Assembly: GCA_028285545.1 (NCBI GenBank)
Contig: JANQPA010000077.1
Coordinates: 173,705-237,704 of the forward strand
From: Saprospiraceae bacterium
GTDB lineage: Bacteria > Bacteroidota > Bacteroidia > Chitinophagales > Saprospiraceae
DNA: 64,000 bases
Reading direction: 5' to 3'
Below, in pieces: positions 1 through 9,851 of the stretch. A program made the position numbers and the translations under genes. Below the pieces are notes generated by a model, which ran no database searches, had not been told where the DNA came from, and worked only from the letters and a program-made list of their open reading frames with translations. Within the stretch, counting starts at the first letter, position 1. Every line of letters begins with the position of its first letter.

Positions 1-904
1 TGGTTGTATAATCAGAATTTAACTGAGCAGAATTATTAGCTCGAAAAGCAGAAGTCATGCCATTGAAGTGATAAGCACTATTTCCAAATCCAAACCGATC
101 CGTTACAAAATTCAAATCTGTAGCAGTACCATGATTTCCAAAAGAGGAAGCATCTAAATTATTTTCAGAAAAAGAATAAGAAGCTACCAATTCATTAGAA
201 GAGCTCGGAGGGGTATTTTGATCGGCATAAAGTGTGGCAATTTGACCTGCGTCCAGGGCAGTATCAAAAATTAAGACTTCATCCATATCTCCGTTCATAA
301 AATTACCATTGCCGATTGGATCGAAGCCAATACCCAAAGACTTGTCAGTTGTGTTTAAGGTTCCGGCAACATCTTTTTCTGCTACCTGAGCGCCATTCAT
401 ATAAATAATATCCTTGGTTCCATCATGCACAAAAACTACATGCCTCCATTCCCCAATGACTAATTCATTACCATCACCTGCATCCATATCTGATATGCCT
501 GATTCAGCATTAGTGGTCCATATAAGTTTTCCGTGGCTGGGCAGAGAAATTTTCCAACGTTCTTGCCAACCGCCAAAGGAGATAGGATAAACTTCTCCAG
601 TAGCGGGGATCTCATTAACTTTTATCCAAAAAGCAACCGTGGTATAATCAGAGTTAAGGGCCGATACATTGGAAGCACTCAAAAAACTTTGAACCCCATC
701 AAAACTTATGGCATTATTGGCAAAGCCAAAGCGATCCTGGGTCAACAATGCACCATTAATAGAGGCGTGATTGGCAGTTGCCGATTCATCATTTGTATTT
801 CCGGTGAAAGAATAATTTGCAACTGGTGTTTGCGCATTTATTGCTACTGATATGAGTAAGCAACAATAGCATAGGAAGGAAAGTGGTAGTAGAAAATTTC
901 TCAT
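1..904 (-). CDS. Secreted LamG-type lectin domain protein (3' end off the window)
   Basis: The reading frame opens with ATG at 904 and stays open to the left window edge, so the C-terminus is missing. Translation by eye gives an N-terminal signal peptide of about 25 residues ending near INAQ. Two tandem LamG/concanavalin-like units follow, roughly residues 27-230 and from 240 on. Each starts with an A(N/S)YSF strand and has DRFGFxN and LNSDYTT motifs. These jelly-roll domains usually bind or process carbohydrates. The start has an AAAGAG ribosome site just upstream. It lies 49 bp downstream of the PKD/LamG gene on the same strand and is probably the last gene of the SusC/SusD operon, exported for glycan binding. 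A C-terminal type IX sorting domain is likely but not visible. Confidence 0.8.
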   Translation of the reverse strand, partial: MRNFLLPLSFLCYCCLLISVAINAQTPVANYSFTGNTNDESATANHASINGALLTQDRFGFANNAISFDGVQSFLSASNVSALNSDYTTVAFWIKVNEIPATGEVYPISFGGWQERWKISLPSHGKLIWTTNAESGISDMDAGDGNELVIGEWRHVVFVHDGTKDIIYMNGAQVAEKDVAGTLNTTDKSLGIGFDPIGNGNFMNGDMDEVLIFDTALDAGQIATLYADQNTPPSSSNELVASYSFSENNLDASSFGNHGTATDLNFVTDRFGFGNSAYHFNGMTSAFRANNSAQLNSDYTT

Positions 905-953
905 CTCTTTTTTGGTTTTAAATAATAAGGATTTGATTTATTGCTTCGATTAA

Positions 954-3900
954 TTACTGTAGTTTTACAAATCGGGCAGTTGAAATGCCTTGCCGGTTTC
1001 TTAAAACAATCTGATATACTCCAGATTGCCAGTCCTCAATAAGCATATCAATACTGGCTTTAGAATCCAGGTCTTGTCTAAGCAGCAAGCGCCCCTGAAG
1101 GTCAAAAACGGATAGCAGCCCCTCTCCAATGAAATGGTCTTTAAAGGAAATAGTCAAAACATCTGTAGTTGGATTAGGAGAAAGCTTTAGCAGCGATTCT
1201 CTTTTAAAGCGTGTGTTAATAGAAGTTGTGCTTTCATTGAATATTGAAGAAACAGCATCCGGAGTAAGCGCATAATCATAGATTTTTACTTCATCAAGTA
1301 TTCCCTTGTAATTAAATTCATTATTGTCAGGTAGCATCTGGGCCATCAAAAAGGGTAGTGTGGTCATTTTGATAGCCCCGGTCATAGGTCGAAAAACCTG
1401 TAGTGTTCCATTGAGATAAATGATCATCCATTCTCCATCATAAGTTACTGTCAGGTGATATAAGCTATCCGCTTGAATAATTTCAGAATCCAGATCGCCA
1501 ATACCATCTAGGGTATTGACCGTCCAGCGGATCTTTTCCCCTTCGATAATGGAAACTTTCCATCGGTTTTGCCAACTGCCATGAGACAGAAGAAAAACTT
1601 CCTTGTTCCTGAGTTGTCGGGCCTCAAACCAACAACTTATGGAAATGGCCTCCTGGACATTCAATAGTGCATTGTTTTCAACAGTAACCTTATCATTAAT
1701 GCCATCTGTAAGTAAGGCACTTGAAGGATTACCATTTCCATCTTCGGTATAAATGGCACCACTTACCTGTCCATTTAATTCATTTCCACTGACATCATTT
1801 CCATTAAAATTGAAGGGATACCAGGCAATCAGATTTCCCTGTGTAGGGGTGAAAGTTTTCACCCAAATTGAAGTGGTTTGCGAATCCCTTAATCCTCCTT
1901 CATCTATTACGCTTATTCTTATTTGAAATACTCCCTCTGCAGCAGGAGCAGTCCAAATGACAGTACTTCCATTTCCTGAAATGTTTCCTTTAGAGGCAGT
2001 CCATTCATAGGTCAACAAATCACCATTATCGTCAAGAGCTATCACCTGCAATTCCATGGTTTCATTTGGGCCTAGAACACCATCTTCCTTTAGCAGGCTT
2101 ACAATTCGGGGTGCTACATTTATTTCAGCAACTACATTTATAGAAATAGTTGCTGTATCCATTTGATTGGTTTCATCACCGACAATCAGCATGACTTCGT
2201 ACTCGCCAACTGAGGCGGGAGAGTGCCATTTTATGGATGTTCCTGAGCCTAAAACCCTACCTCCATCAATGCGCCATTCATAGCTTAAATTAGGAGAGTC
2301 CTTATCAAAAGCTTTGGCGAAAATATTTGTAGAATCCCCTTCTTCAATCTGAATAAGCTCTGCCTCTAAGGATTGGATTCTAGGGGCATAATGAAATGGC
2401 TGAGTACTTTGCATGTAGTCCACTACAATGCCATCAACCAGCATTCTGTTTTTATCATAAGAAACTTCTCCACCAGGTGGGGTGAGAGTCAGGATAATGG
2501 CTTCGTCAGCAGGAATAGTAATCGAAACTTTCCCATTCACATTTTGACTAACAAATTCCTCGGAAAGCATTTCATAAATGTCTACATTATCAGCACCTAC
2601 CGAAAGTTCGATGGTTTTGGAAGAATTATAGGGGTTAAAAAACAAATAAGTCGGATAAGCTTCCTCCCCAAAGAAGTCTGTTTTCAGTAAATCGATTTTG
2701 AAGATCTTTGGATCATTTGTTGCTTCAAGAATAGCCCCCAAATAACCTATAGATGAAGTTCCGTACAGTGCTAAATTGGTTGCTGCCCATCCACCTCTTA
2801 AAGCATCACCTGTTGAAAAGGGTGAATTTCCCTGCCATTTTTCTCTAAGTGCCTCATAACCTATTACTCGTTCAGGGTCATACTGATTGGACCAATCAGA
2901 GGCATCCTGCAAAAAACTGGGGAGAAAACCAGGGTAGAATAAACGAGTGGCATTGGCCAAATTGATCATCCACTTTCCGATAGCCCTTGCAAACTGTTTG
3001 TTATAACGAACCATGGGAGCAAGAGCAGCGGCATGCTGTAAGCCATTCATCTGGAAGGTATAATCATTACCATTGTCATTTGCCTCTCCAATTAATCCAT
3101 GAACATCAAAACCTGACCAATTTCCCACAATAGCACCCCATCCACGAAGGGCACCTCGGTCAAAAGCCCAATTGACCATTTTTTCAATATCATAATTTGT
3201 ATTGATCTCGGCATTCATTTTTGCCGCTGCATAAATTCCATAGGGCAATTGTATTTCATAAGAAGGGTTAGAGGTCCAGTCATCTAAAAATTCCATACTC
3301 CATTCTGCGCCTTTGAGGTATTCAGGGTTTCCGGTTTTTTTCCAGGCATGATACAGTATCCAGGCAAAGGCACCTGCTGCCTCGGGCTGTTTTACCCCTT
3401 GATTCAGAGGTTCCATATCCGAAAAATCCCAAGCTCGATAATTCATATAGGCTTGCTGCCAGGGAGTATCACTTCCTCCCATCGCTCTTACCGCTTCCAA
3501 AAAACGATCGGCCACACTGGTAAACTGAACCCCTTCATCAGCTCCCAGATTCGGATACAAATCATACAACTGATAAAAAAATACATTGGGCATCGTTTCG
3601 TACCACCAGTCATTTCCACTACCACCGCCCGGATTATTTAAATAGATGAGTTCGCCTGAATTGTCATTAAAAAAATCCTGGCTTTTTAAGATCCAGTTTT
3701 GTCCAAAATGATTGGTCTTATCCACTCCGAGTAAGGAAGCGCCAATTAGAGAGGGTAAAATATTGATGGCCTCCCTTCCATTTGTATTATTGGTACCTAC
3801 ATAGGTATGAAGTCCAAAGGCCGGGCCCTGGAGAGAAACCAAAGGCAAATATTGACCCGTTTTTTGAATATTGTAAACAAAGGAATCATATTGAATGGCC

Positions 3901-4046
3901 ACTTGTTTCCAATCCCGAACATTATAGGGAGCAGGTTCATTGGGCATCATCTCAATCCGATTGATATCAATTTGAGCAACCTGTGCGCTAAGGCAATTGG
4001 AGATGAAAATGAAAAATAGTATCAGTGGATAGCAGTAAATTCTCAT
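954..4046 (-). CDS. Large secreted PKD/LamG protein with T9SS sorting tail, probable glycan-active enzyme
   Basis: A 1030-residue exported protein. A signal peptide covers residues 1-21. Residues about 30-460 are rich in Trp, Tyr and helices and resemble the alpha/alpha-toroid folds of glycoside hydrolases and polysaccharide lyases, although I cannot name a family. A beta-rich stretch (about 460-560) is followed by two PKD-like Ig folds (about 565-660 and 665-755, both with SYEWR/TYEWT strands) and a LamG jelly roll (about 765-930). The end is a type IX secretion sorting domain (KLSPNPTTDVL motif, GVYQIVL near the end). It sits 12 bp after SusD, so it is co-transcribed with the SusC/SusD uptake pair. 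Its likely job is cell-surface breakdown or binding of the glycan that the locus imports. The substrate is unknown. Confidence 0.85.
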   Translation of the reverse strand: MRIYCYPLILFFIFISNCLSAQVAQIDINRIEMMPNEPAPYNVRDWKQVAIQYDSFVYNIQKTGQYLPLVSLQGPAFGLHTYVGTNNTNGREAINILPSLIGASLLGVDKTNHFGQNWILKSQDFFNDNSGELIYLNNPGGGSGNDWWYETMPNVFFYQLYDLYPNLGADEGVQFTSVADRFLEAVRAMGGSDTPWQQAYMNYRAWDFSDMEPLNQGVKQPEAAGAFAWILYHAWKKTGNPEYLKGAEWSMEFLDDWTSNPSYEIQLPYGIYAAAKMNAEINTNYDIEKMVNWAFDRGALRGWGAIVGNWSGFDVHGLIGEANDNGNDYTFQMNGLQHAAALAPMVRYNKQFARAIGKWMINLANATRLFYPGFLPSFLQDASDWSNQYDPERVIGYEALREKWQGNSPFSTGDALRGGWAATNLALYGTSSIGYLGAILEATNDPKIFKIDLLKTDFFGEEAYPTYLFFNPYNSSKTIELSVGADNVDIYEMLSEEFVSQNVNGKVSITIPADEAIILTLTPPGGEVSYDKNRMLVDGIVVDYMQSTQPFHYAPRIQSLEAELIQIEEGDSTNIFAKAFDKDSPNLSYEWRIDGGRVLGSGTSIKWHSPASVGEYEVMLIVGDETNQMDTATISINVVAEINVAPRIVSLLKEDGVLGPNETMELQVIALDDNGDLLTYEWTASKGNISGNGSTVIWTAPAAEGVFQIRISVIDEGGLRDSQTTSIWVKTFTPTQGNLIAWYPFNFNGNDVSGNELNGQVSGAIYTEDGNGNPSSALLTDGINDKVTVENNALLNVQEAISISCWFEARQLRNKEVFLLSHGSWQNRWKVSIIEGEKIRWTVNTLDGIGDLDSEIIQADSLYHLTVTYDGEWMIIYLNGTLQVFRPMTGAIKMTTLPFLMAQMLPDNNEFNYKGILDEVKIYDYALTPDAVSSIFNESTTSINTRFKRESLLKLSPNPTTDVLTISFKDHFIGEGLLSVFDLQGRLLLRQDLDSKASIDMLIEDWQSGVYQIVLRNRQGISTARFVKLQ

Positions 4047-4058
4047 ACCTTCAATGAA

Positions 4059-5486
4059 TTAATAACCTGGATTTTGGATTAAAGAAGGATTCAAATCAAT
4101 CTCGGTCTGAGGGATGGGAAAAACCTCATGTTTCCCAGTCTGGAATCCTTCAAGCAAATCGCCTGCAATACCCCATCGCACCAGATCGAAAAAACGATGC
4201 ATTTCAAAACCTAATTCCACTTGTCGTTCGTGGCGAATAGCTATTCTCATTTCTTCCTGGTCAGTGGTTAAAATTGGAGGTAAAGTATTGTCAGGATCAT
4301 CTGCCTGATCCCGTGCCCGGGCTCTAACTTCTTCCAAAGGAGCCTGTGCAGCTTGAATCTGTCCCAATTCTGTCAAAGCTTCGGCTTCCCATAATAAAAC
4401 TTCCGCATACCGAATGGCTGTGTAGTTAATATCCCCATCTGAAGGTTGAGAAACAGTGGTATCCTGAAGGTATTTTTTCACGCCAAAGCGCGTAGAGGAG
4501 AAAGAGGGCTTAAAAACAAAACCAAAATAATCATCATTATTCTGAGCAACGGTAAACTTCAAACGGGGATCCCCTTCTTCAAAAGCAGCAACAAATTCGG
4601 GTCGAACCTCGGCATAACCATAACCATCTACTTTTTTGGATTTCCACCATTGGTTTAGAAAATTACCCACACCCAGTTCAAGATTGGCATGTTGAATCTC
4701 CCATACAGACTCGCTATTGTTTTGGGTGTCTTTGGAAAAATTATCAGGATAATTATCAACAAGTGCATAAACCCCTAAATCTTTTACTGCTCCAATATAT
4801 TCTAATGCTTTATCCCAGTTTTTTTCATAAATAAAGGTTTTTGCAGCAAGGGCAAGAGCCGCTCCTCTAGTAGCCCTTCCAACATTAGCACCCGAATTTT
4901 CAAGGGGGAGCCAGGCTGCTGCCTGATCACAGTCCATAATAATCTGGCTGTAAATTGCCGATTTTGGTGTTTTGGGGACATTTAATTCATCAGGAGGAGT
5001 GACTTTTAAAAGCATTGGAACATCGCCAAATACCTGAGTCAACAGGAAATAATAATAGGCTCGCAGAAAATGAGCTTCTCCCAGTATCCTATTTTTTAAG
5101 TTTTCATCCATTTCTATGGAAGGTACTTCATCAAGGACCGTATTACACTGGGAAATGCCGGCATAATTAACCACCCAAAAATCATTAAACTCTGCGGTCC
5201 GGGGTGTGTGGGTAAAAAACTCCAGCTCCGTAATTCCTACTCTTGAACCATCACCGCCTGCAATAGCTTCGTCGGATGTAACTTCTGCAAAAGCCCAATA
5301 GAAATTATTGTTAGCATTGTTAAACATCAATGGTCCATAAGCAGCATTGATGGTTTGTACCGCATCCTCGGCAGTTTGCAAAAATGAACCTGCATCAAGA
5401 ATCCCAAGAGGTTCTTTATCAAGAATTCCTTCACATGAAATTAGTGTCAGGAGGCTGAAAAAGAAAAGATGGAATTTTGATTTCAT
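4059..5486 (-). CDS. SusD/RagB-family glycan-binding lipoprotein
   Basis: A 475-residue surface lipoprotein. The signal peptide ends in a lipobox with the acylated cysteine in LISC (residue 18). The family pattern is clear: the DKEPLG start, a helical TPR-like body with HFLRAYYYF in the first third, and near the C-terminus RHERQVELGFEMHRFFDLVRWG, all typical of SusD homologues. SusD proteins sit on top of the SusC channel and capture oligosaccharides or other nutrients outside the cell. The length is normal for the family. The gene follows SusC by 56 bp and precedes the PKD/LamG gene by 12 bp, consistent with one operon. Confidence 0.95.
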   Translation of the reverse strand: MKSKFHLFFFSLLTLISCEGILDKEPLGILDAGSFLQTAEDAVQTINAAYGPLMFNNANNNFYWAFAEVTSDEAIAGGDGSRVGITELEFFTHTPRTAEFNDFWVVNYAGISQCNTVLDEVPSIEMDENLKNRILGEAHFLRAYYYFLLTQVFGDVPMLLKVTPPDELNVPKTPKSAIYSQIIMDCDQAAAWLPLENSGANVGRATRGAALALAAKTFIYEKNWDKALEYIGAVKDLGVYALVDNYPDNFSKDTQNNSESVWEIQHANLELGVGNFLNQWWKSKKVDGYGYAEVRPEFVAAFEEGDPRLKFTVAQNNDDYFGFVFKPSFSSTRFGVKKYLQDTTVSQPSDGDINYTAIRYAEVLLWEAEALTELGQIQAAQAPLEEVRARARDQADDPDNTLPPILTTDQEEMRIAIRHERQVELGFEMHRFFDLVRWGIAGDLLEGFQTGKHEVFPIPQTEIDLNPSLIQNPGY

Positions 5487-5542
5487 ATCTTGTTGTTTCT
5501 GATTTTTATGATATAATTAAGGTGCTTAATTCCCAATAGTAT

Positions 5543-8500
5543 TTAAAACTCCATTCTCAAGCCGAAAATAAAAGTTCGAGGCGCAGGAACGGTTCCCCAA
5601 TCCACTCCTACGGCAAGATCAGAGGCGATATTCAAGCCTTGTGTGTCATTAGTATTGGCCTGAATTTCAGGATCCAATCCTGGGTAATTGGTGAATGTAA
5701 AGGCATTCTGAACAGAAAGGTACAGGCGTAAATTCTCCACAGCTTCATTTTTCAAAATGTCCTTAAAAGTATATCCAAGGGTAATATTTCGGATTCGGAA
5801 ATAGGAGCCATCTTCCAGCCATCGGGTAGATATCCGGCGATTGCCATTACGGTCATCGATACTCACTTTTGGAATATCTGTCTCTCTGTTTTGAGGAGTC
5901 CAGCGATTGAGGATTTCCCGATAAGAATTAAACCCTCTTGCGGGCACTTCATAGGCAAAGTTTCCGTATAAAAAATAAACGTCATTCCCTTGCACTCCTT
6001 GTCCTAAAATAGATAGGTCAAAATTTTGAAAAGAAGCATTAATATTCAAGCCATAAACAAAGTCAGGGAATGGATTCCCACTATGTTCCCGATCCTTATC
6101 ATCAATTACATTATCACCATTCAGGTCAGCAAACCTGATATCCCCGGGTCTGGTATCATTTGACTGAAAAGGACTGGCATCAATTTCTTCCTGGGTTTGA
6201 AATAATCCTTCACTTCGCCATAGAAAAAAAGAACCAATAGGATGGCCAACTTCTGTTTTGGTAATTGGACCATCAGACAAACCAAAGCCTCCTAATATGG
6301 GTGCACCATCAGCCAGGGAAAGCACCTCATTACGAACGGTAGCAATATTAGCCCCCAAACTATAATTTAATTTCCCTTGCTTTCCTCTCAAAGTCAGACC
6401 AAGCTCTAAGCCCTTGTTTTCCACCTCTCCCGCATTTACAAATGGTGGGTTTTGAGAACCTCCGGCCTGAGGAATGGGAACCCGAACCAAAATATCTTTT
6501 GTTGTTTTGACATAATAATCCGCTACCAGGGACAATCGGTCCTCCCATAAGCCCAATTCTAATCCATAATTGATTTGAGTGGTGGACTCCCATTTGATAT
6601 TACTATTTCCAGTTTCTACAAGGGTAGCACCTGTCACTACCTGATCACCAAAATTATAAACCCGCTGCCCCGTTTGCACAAGAGAACTAAAGGGATAAAT
6701 GCCAATCTCCTGATTTCCTAAGCGCCCCCAACTTGCCCTTAGCTTTAAGGTGGAAAGGACAGGGACCTCATCAAAGAAGGCTTCATTTGATACGTTCCAT
6801 GCAACAGATAAAGAGGGAAAAGTTCCCCAGCGGTTTTCCTCTCCGAATCGAGAAGAACCATCTCTGCGAATGGATGCATTCAACACATAACGGCGGTCAA
6901 AGGTGATGGCTCCCTGAGCAAAGTAAGATAACAGCGCCCATTCTGTTTCAATCCCAGATGCGCCAACATTACCGATATCAGCAGGAATACTATTATTGAT
7001 GTATCGAAATAGAGGATTAGATCTGGGGAAATTATTGGCAGATGCAGCCAGAAAGTTGGTTTTGTTTTGGATGGACTCCATGCCCAAAAGGGTAGAGACC
7101 CCCAATTTACCGAAGGTATGATTATACTCAAGGGTATTATTCCATATCAGATTTTGGTTAAAGACTCGGCTTTCACTAAGTGAGGTAGGGTCATAAATGG
7201 CCTGGGAAAGCCTTTCTTTAAATAATTTTCCATTTTCAAAAAGAAAATCTCCTCCTAGAGCGGTACGTAACTTTATGTCTTCAAAGAGGGTCAGCTCTGC
7301 AAACACATTCCCAAAAACTCTAAACCGGTTTATGGTCCAGTCTGTTGCATCCACAAATGCCAAAGGGTTAGCATTGCCATCACCAAACAACCTTGAGTCA
7401 CCGAGTAAAGAACTGACGTTGACATAAGAACCATCCTCATTATAAGGTGAAAAGACAGGGGAAGCTATCAAAGTATAACGAATGCCACTTAATTCATTTC
7501 CACCTCCAAAGCCGTCTCCTGATGAGTTAATCACCCCTCGATCCGTTACAGAAAAAGACAGATTGTTTCCGATTTTTATCTTACTATTTCCAACTTCACC
7601 ATTAAAACGAAGGAGGTATTTTTCGAAGCTCTGCCCTCTAAAAACCCCTTCCTGATTAAGGTATTCACCCAGAACATAGAATTTAGCACTTTCGCTGCCC
7701 CCAGTTGCACTTAGTGAATATCTCTGAATAGAAGCGGGGTCAAACATCAAATCCAACCAATCAATATCCGGTAATGTATCCAAAATAGCAGGGTCATAAA
7801 GTTCCAGGCGTCGGATGGGAATTCTCAGCTCATTGGCATTGGCAATAGCTTCGTTTCGAATATCTAAATACTCTTCTGCATTTAATAATTCCGGCAAGCG
7901 ATTGGCATTTTGAATACCTAAGGAGGCATCAAAAGTAAATTTGGGTCTTCCTGCTTTCCCTTTTTTTGTAGTGATCACTACCACACCATTTGCAGCTCGG
8001 GAGCCATAAATAGCAGCGGAGGCACCATCTTTTAAGACTTGAATGGATTCAATATCGTTCGTTGAAAACATATTGATGTTGCCCGTTGTAGGAACGCCAT
8101 CAATAATATAGAGAGGATTATTATTGCCTATGGTACCAACGCCACGAATTCTCACTGCAATTTCATCACCGGGGGCTCCTGTGGTTTGAGTCACCATTAC
8201 CCCTGGTGCTTGTCCTTGCAGTGCCTGATCTAGTCCAACTACTACTAACTTTTCAATATTTTCAGACTTAATAGACGAAATGGCGGTAGCCACATCAGAT
8301 TTACTCTCCCTTTTATATCCCGTTACCACAATCTCTTCCAGCTTTTCGGTCTCTTCTTGCATCACCAAATCAATTTGCGTTCTGCCGGCAACAGGAATTT
8401 CCTGGCTTTTATAACCGATGTAGGAAAATAGTAAGACGGCATCCGCAGGAACAGTTATTGAATATTGACCGTTAATATCGCTTGACACACCATTAGTAGT

Positions 8501-8674
8501 ACCTTTTTCAATTATATTGGCTCCGATGATAACTTCATTATCCGGTGAAGTAACAGTTCCTGTAATTTTTACCGAAGAGTTCTGTGCAAATAAAGCCTGG
8601 AATGAACTCAAAAGTAAGGCCAGGATAAGGCAGCGAATGATCGATTTTGCAGGATTGTAAAACTGTCCTTTCAT
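5543..8674 (-). CDS. SusC/RagA-family TonB-dependent outer-membrane transporter
   Basis: This protein forms the TonB-driven beta-barrel that imports the ligand held by SusD. The order is a signal peptide, a carboxypeptidase-regulatory-like domain (KITGTVTSPDNEVIIGANI), a TonB box region (EEIVVTGYKRE), a plug domain with VRIRGVGTIGNNNPLYIIDGVP and VLKDGASAAIYGSRAANGV, then the barrel ending in a terminal phenylalanine (GLRMEF). I chose the ATG at 8674 (MKGQFYNPAK), giving about 1043 residues. The frame stays open to 8782, but that extension lacks signal-peptide logic and would overlap the likely -7 promoter element at 8759-8766. The gene heads the operon and is divergent from the AraC regulator. 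Confidence 0.95.
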   Translation of the reverse strand: MKGQFYNPAKSIIRCLILALLLSSFQALFAQNSSVKITGTVTSPDNEVIIGANIIEKGTTNGVSSDINGQYSITVPADAVLLFSYIGYKSQEIPVAGRTQIDLVMQEETEKLEEIVVTGYKRESKSDVATAISSIKSENIEKLVVVGLDQALQGQAPGVMVTQTTGAPGDEIAVRIRGVGTIGNNNPLYIIDGVPTTGNINMFSTNDIESIQVLKDGASAAIYGSRAANGVVVITTKKGKAGRPKFTFDASLGIQNANRLPELLNAEEYLDIRNEAIANANELRIPIRRLELYDPAILDTLPDIDWLDLMFDPASIQRYSLSATGGSESAKFYVLGEYLNQEGVFRGQSFEKYLLRFNGEVGNSKIKIGNNLSFSVTDRGVINSSGDGFGGGNELSGIRYTLIASPVFSPYNEDGSYVNVSSLLGDSRLFGDGNANPLAFVDATDWTINRFRVFGNVFAELTLFEDIKLRTALGGDFLFENGKLFKERLSQAIYDPTSLSESRVFNQNLIWNNTLEYNHTFGKLGVSTLLGMESIQNKTNFLAASANNFPRSNPLFRYINNSIPADIGNVGASGIETEWALLSYFAQGAITFDRRYVLNASIRRDGSSRFGEENRWGTFPSLSVAWNVSNEAFFDEVPVLSTLKLRASWGRLGNQEIGIYPFSSLVQTGQRVYNFGDQVVTGATLVETGNSNIKWESTTQINYGLELGLWEDRLSLVADYYVKTTKDILVRVPIPQAGGSQNPPFVNAGEVENKGLELGLTLRGKQGKLNYSLGANIATVRNEVLSLADGAPILGGFGLSDGPITKTEVGHPIGSFFLWRSEGLFQTQEEIDASPFQSNDTRPGDIRFADLNGDNVIDDKDREHSGNPFPDFVYGLNINASFQNFDLSILGQGVQGNDVYFLYGNFAYEVPARGFNSYREILNRWTPQNRETDIPKVSIDDRNGNRRISTRWLEDGSYFRIRNITLGYTFKDILKNEAVENLRLYLSVQNAFTFTNYPGLDPEIQANTNDTQGLNIASDLAVGVDWGTVPAPRTFIFGLRMEF

Positions 8675-8758
8675 TATTTTGGATTTTTCAAAGTAAGAAT
8701 GCGGAGCAATTTTTCTTAAACTTATCTCTATTTTCGCCTTGTTTTTGATACTTTTCCG

Positions 8759-8766
8759 CAAAAATA
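8759..8766 (-). promoter_or_regulatory. Predicted -7 element of the SusC operon promoter
   Basis: On the minus strand this reads TATTTTTG, matching the Bacteroidota housekeeping -7 consensus TAnnTTTG. It lies about 85 bases upstream of the SusC start at 8674. No well-spaced -33 TTG is seen, which suits an activator-dependent promoter next to an AraC-type gene. Confidence 0.5.
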
Positions 8767-8787
8767 TGATACAAAGCAACATTTTTT

Positions 8788-8827
8788 AGGTATTTTATTC
8801 TAAAAGGCATTTTATTGCCTTTTAGAA
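8788..8827. promoter_or_regulatory. Probable AraC operator: overlapping direct and inverted repeats
   Basis: The SusC/AraC intergenic region contains a direct repeat AGGyATTTTATT at 8788-8799 and 8805-8816, spaced 17 bp. It also contains a perfect inverted repeat with 12-bp arms TTCTAAAAGGCA (8798-8809) and its complement (8816-8827) around a 6-base loop. AraC-family activators commonly bind direct repeats of about this spacing. The position just upstream of the SusC -7 element suits activation of the operon and possible autoregulation of the regulator. The operator role is an inference from position and symmetry. Confidence 0.55.
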
Positions 8828-8854
8828 CATCATTGCTTTAAAAAAGGAATCATT

Positions 8855-9832
8855 ATGCAGGTCTATCGAGAAATTACCCCCTTAAAAGAATCTGATGTTT
8901 TTGTCATCATTGATTCTTTTAATAACGGATTTGATTATCCAATCCATAATCATCCTGAATTCGAATTGAACCTGGTTCTGGGGAGTTCGGGGACTCGTAT
9001 TGTAGGGGATTCTACAGAATTTTATTCTGAGAATGATTTGGTGTTTATTGGCCCTTATCTCTTTCACAAATGGGACATTGACCAATCTAAAGTTCCGGAG
9101 GGAACAAGCTCCAGGGTTATTACCATTCAGTTCCGTATGGATTTATTTAATTCGCAATTTTTTAAAAAAAGCCAATTTGGGAAAATTAAAAGATTATTAC
9201 AAGAGAGTGCTCGTGGGGTAAAATTTCATGGAGAAACATTCAGAAATGCAACTGAGATGATGATTGGACTGACAGATGATAAAGGCTTTTTGAATATAAT
9301 TGAATTTTTAGGCTTATTGAATTTACTTTCCAATTCAAAAGAAACCACCTTTCTTGCCAGTGCTGGATTCAGCCCTGAGGGAATTCCTTCCAAGGGGAAC
9401 CGGATACAAGTTGCCTATAGTTACATTCTAAAAAATTATGATAAGGACATCAAAATTGAAGATGTAGCCTCACTTTTAAATATGAGCATTTCTGCATTTA
9501 GTCATTTTTTTAAAAAATATACCAATAAGAACTTTAGGCAATTTCTTATTGATGTACGGTTAGGTCAGGCATGCAAGCTGTTATTGGGTACCGATCAAAA
9601 TATAAAACAGATATGTTACAGTTCAGGCTTTAATAATGTGGCGAACTTTAATCGGCTGTTTAAAAAATATCGTTCCTGTACTCCCTTTGAATTTCGCAGG
9701 CGTTCCGTAGAAAAAGATACCTTTGACTGGACTAAGCAAATTACACCTGGGCAGTTTATTCCGTCAGGTACCAATTTAAAGAATGTGTTTCAGCCCTCAG
9801 AATATTCTACCACCAGGGTTTTACATTTTTAA
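8855..9832 (+). CDS. AraC-family transcriptional regulator with cupin sensor domain
   Basis: A 325-residue cytoplasmic regulator. The N-terminal half (about 1-150) is a cupin-type sensor with HNHPEFELNLVLGSSGTR and a later GPYLFHKW strand. The C-terminal 100 residues are a two-helix-turn-helix AraC DNA-binding domain: IKIEDVASLLNMSISAFSHFF, then IKQICYSSGFNNVANFNRLFK followed by CTPFEFRR. It is divergent from the SusC operon and presumably senses the imported sugar or a derivative and activates the locus. The SRPBCC gene starts only 19 bp after it. Confidence 0.9.
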   Translation: MQVYREITPLKESDVFVIIDSFNNGFDYPIHNHPEFELNLVLGSSGTRIVGDSTEFYSENDLVFIGPYLFHKWDIDQSKVPEGTSSRVITIQFRMDLFNSQFFKKSQFGKIKRLLQESARGVKFHGETFRNATEMMIGLTDDKGFLNIIEFLGLLNLLSNSKETTFLASAGFSPEGIPSKGNRIQVAYSYILKNYDKDIKIEDVASLLNMSISAFSHFFKKYTNKNFRQFLIDVRLGQACKLLLGTDQNIKQICYSSGFNNVANFNRLFKKYRSCTPFEFRRRSVEKDTFDWTKQITPGQFIPSGTNLKNVFQPSEYSTTRVLHF

Positions 9833-9851
9833 AATCCACTAAATTCAAAAT

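Noticed and set aside
8675..8782. Upstream start for SusC at 8782
   Set aside because: It adds a basic non-signal extension and spans the likely -7 promoter element; the ATG at 8674 gives a normal export signal.
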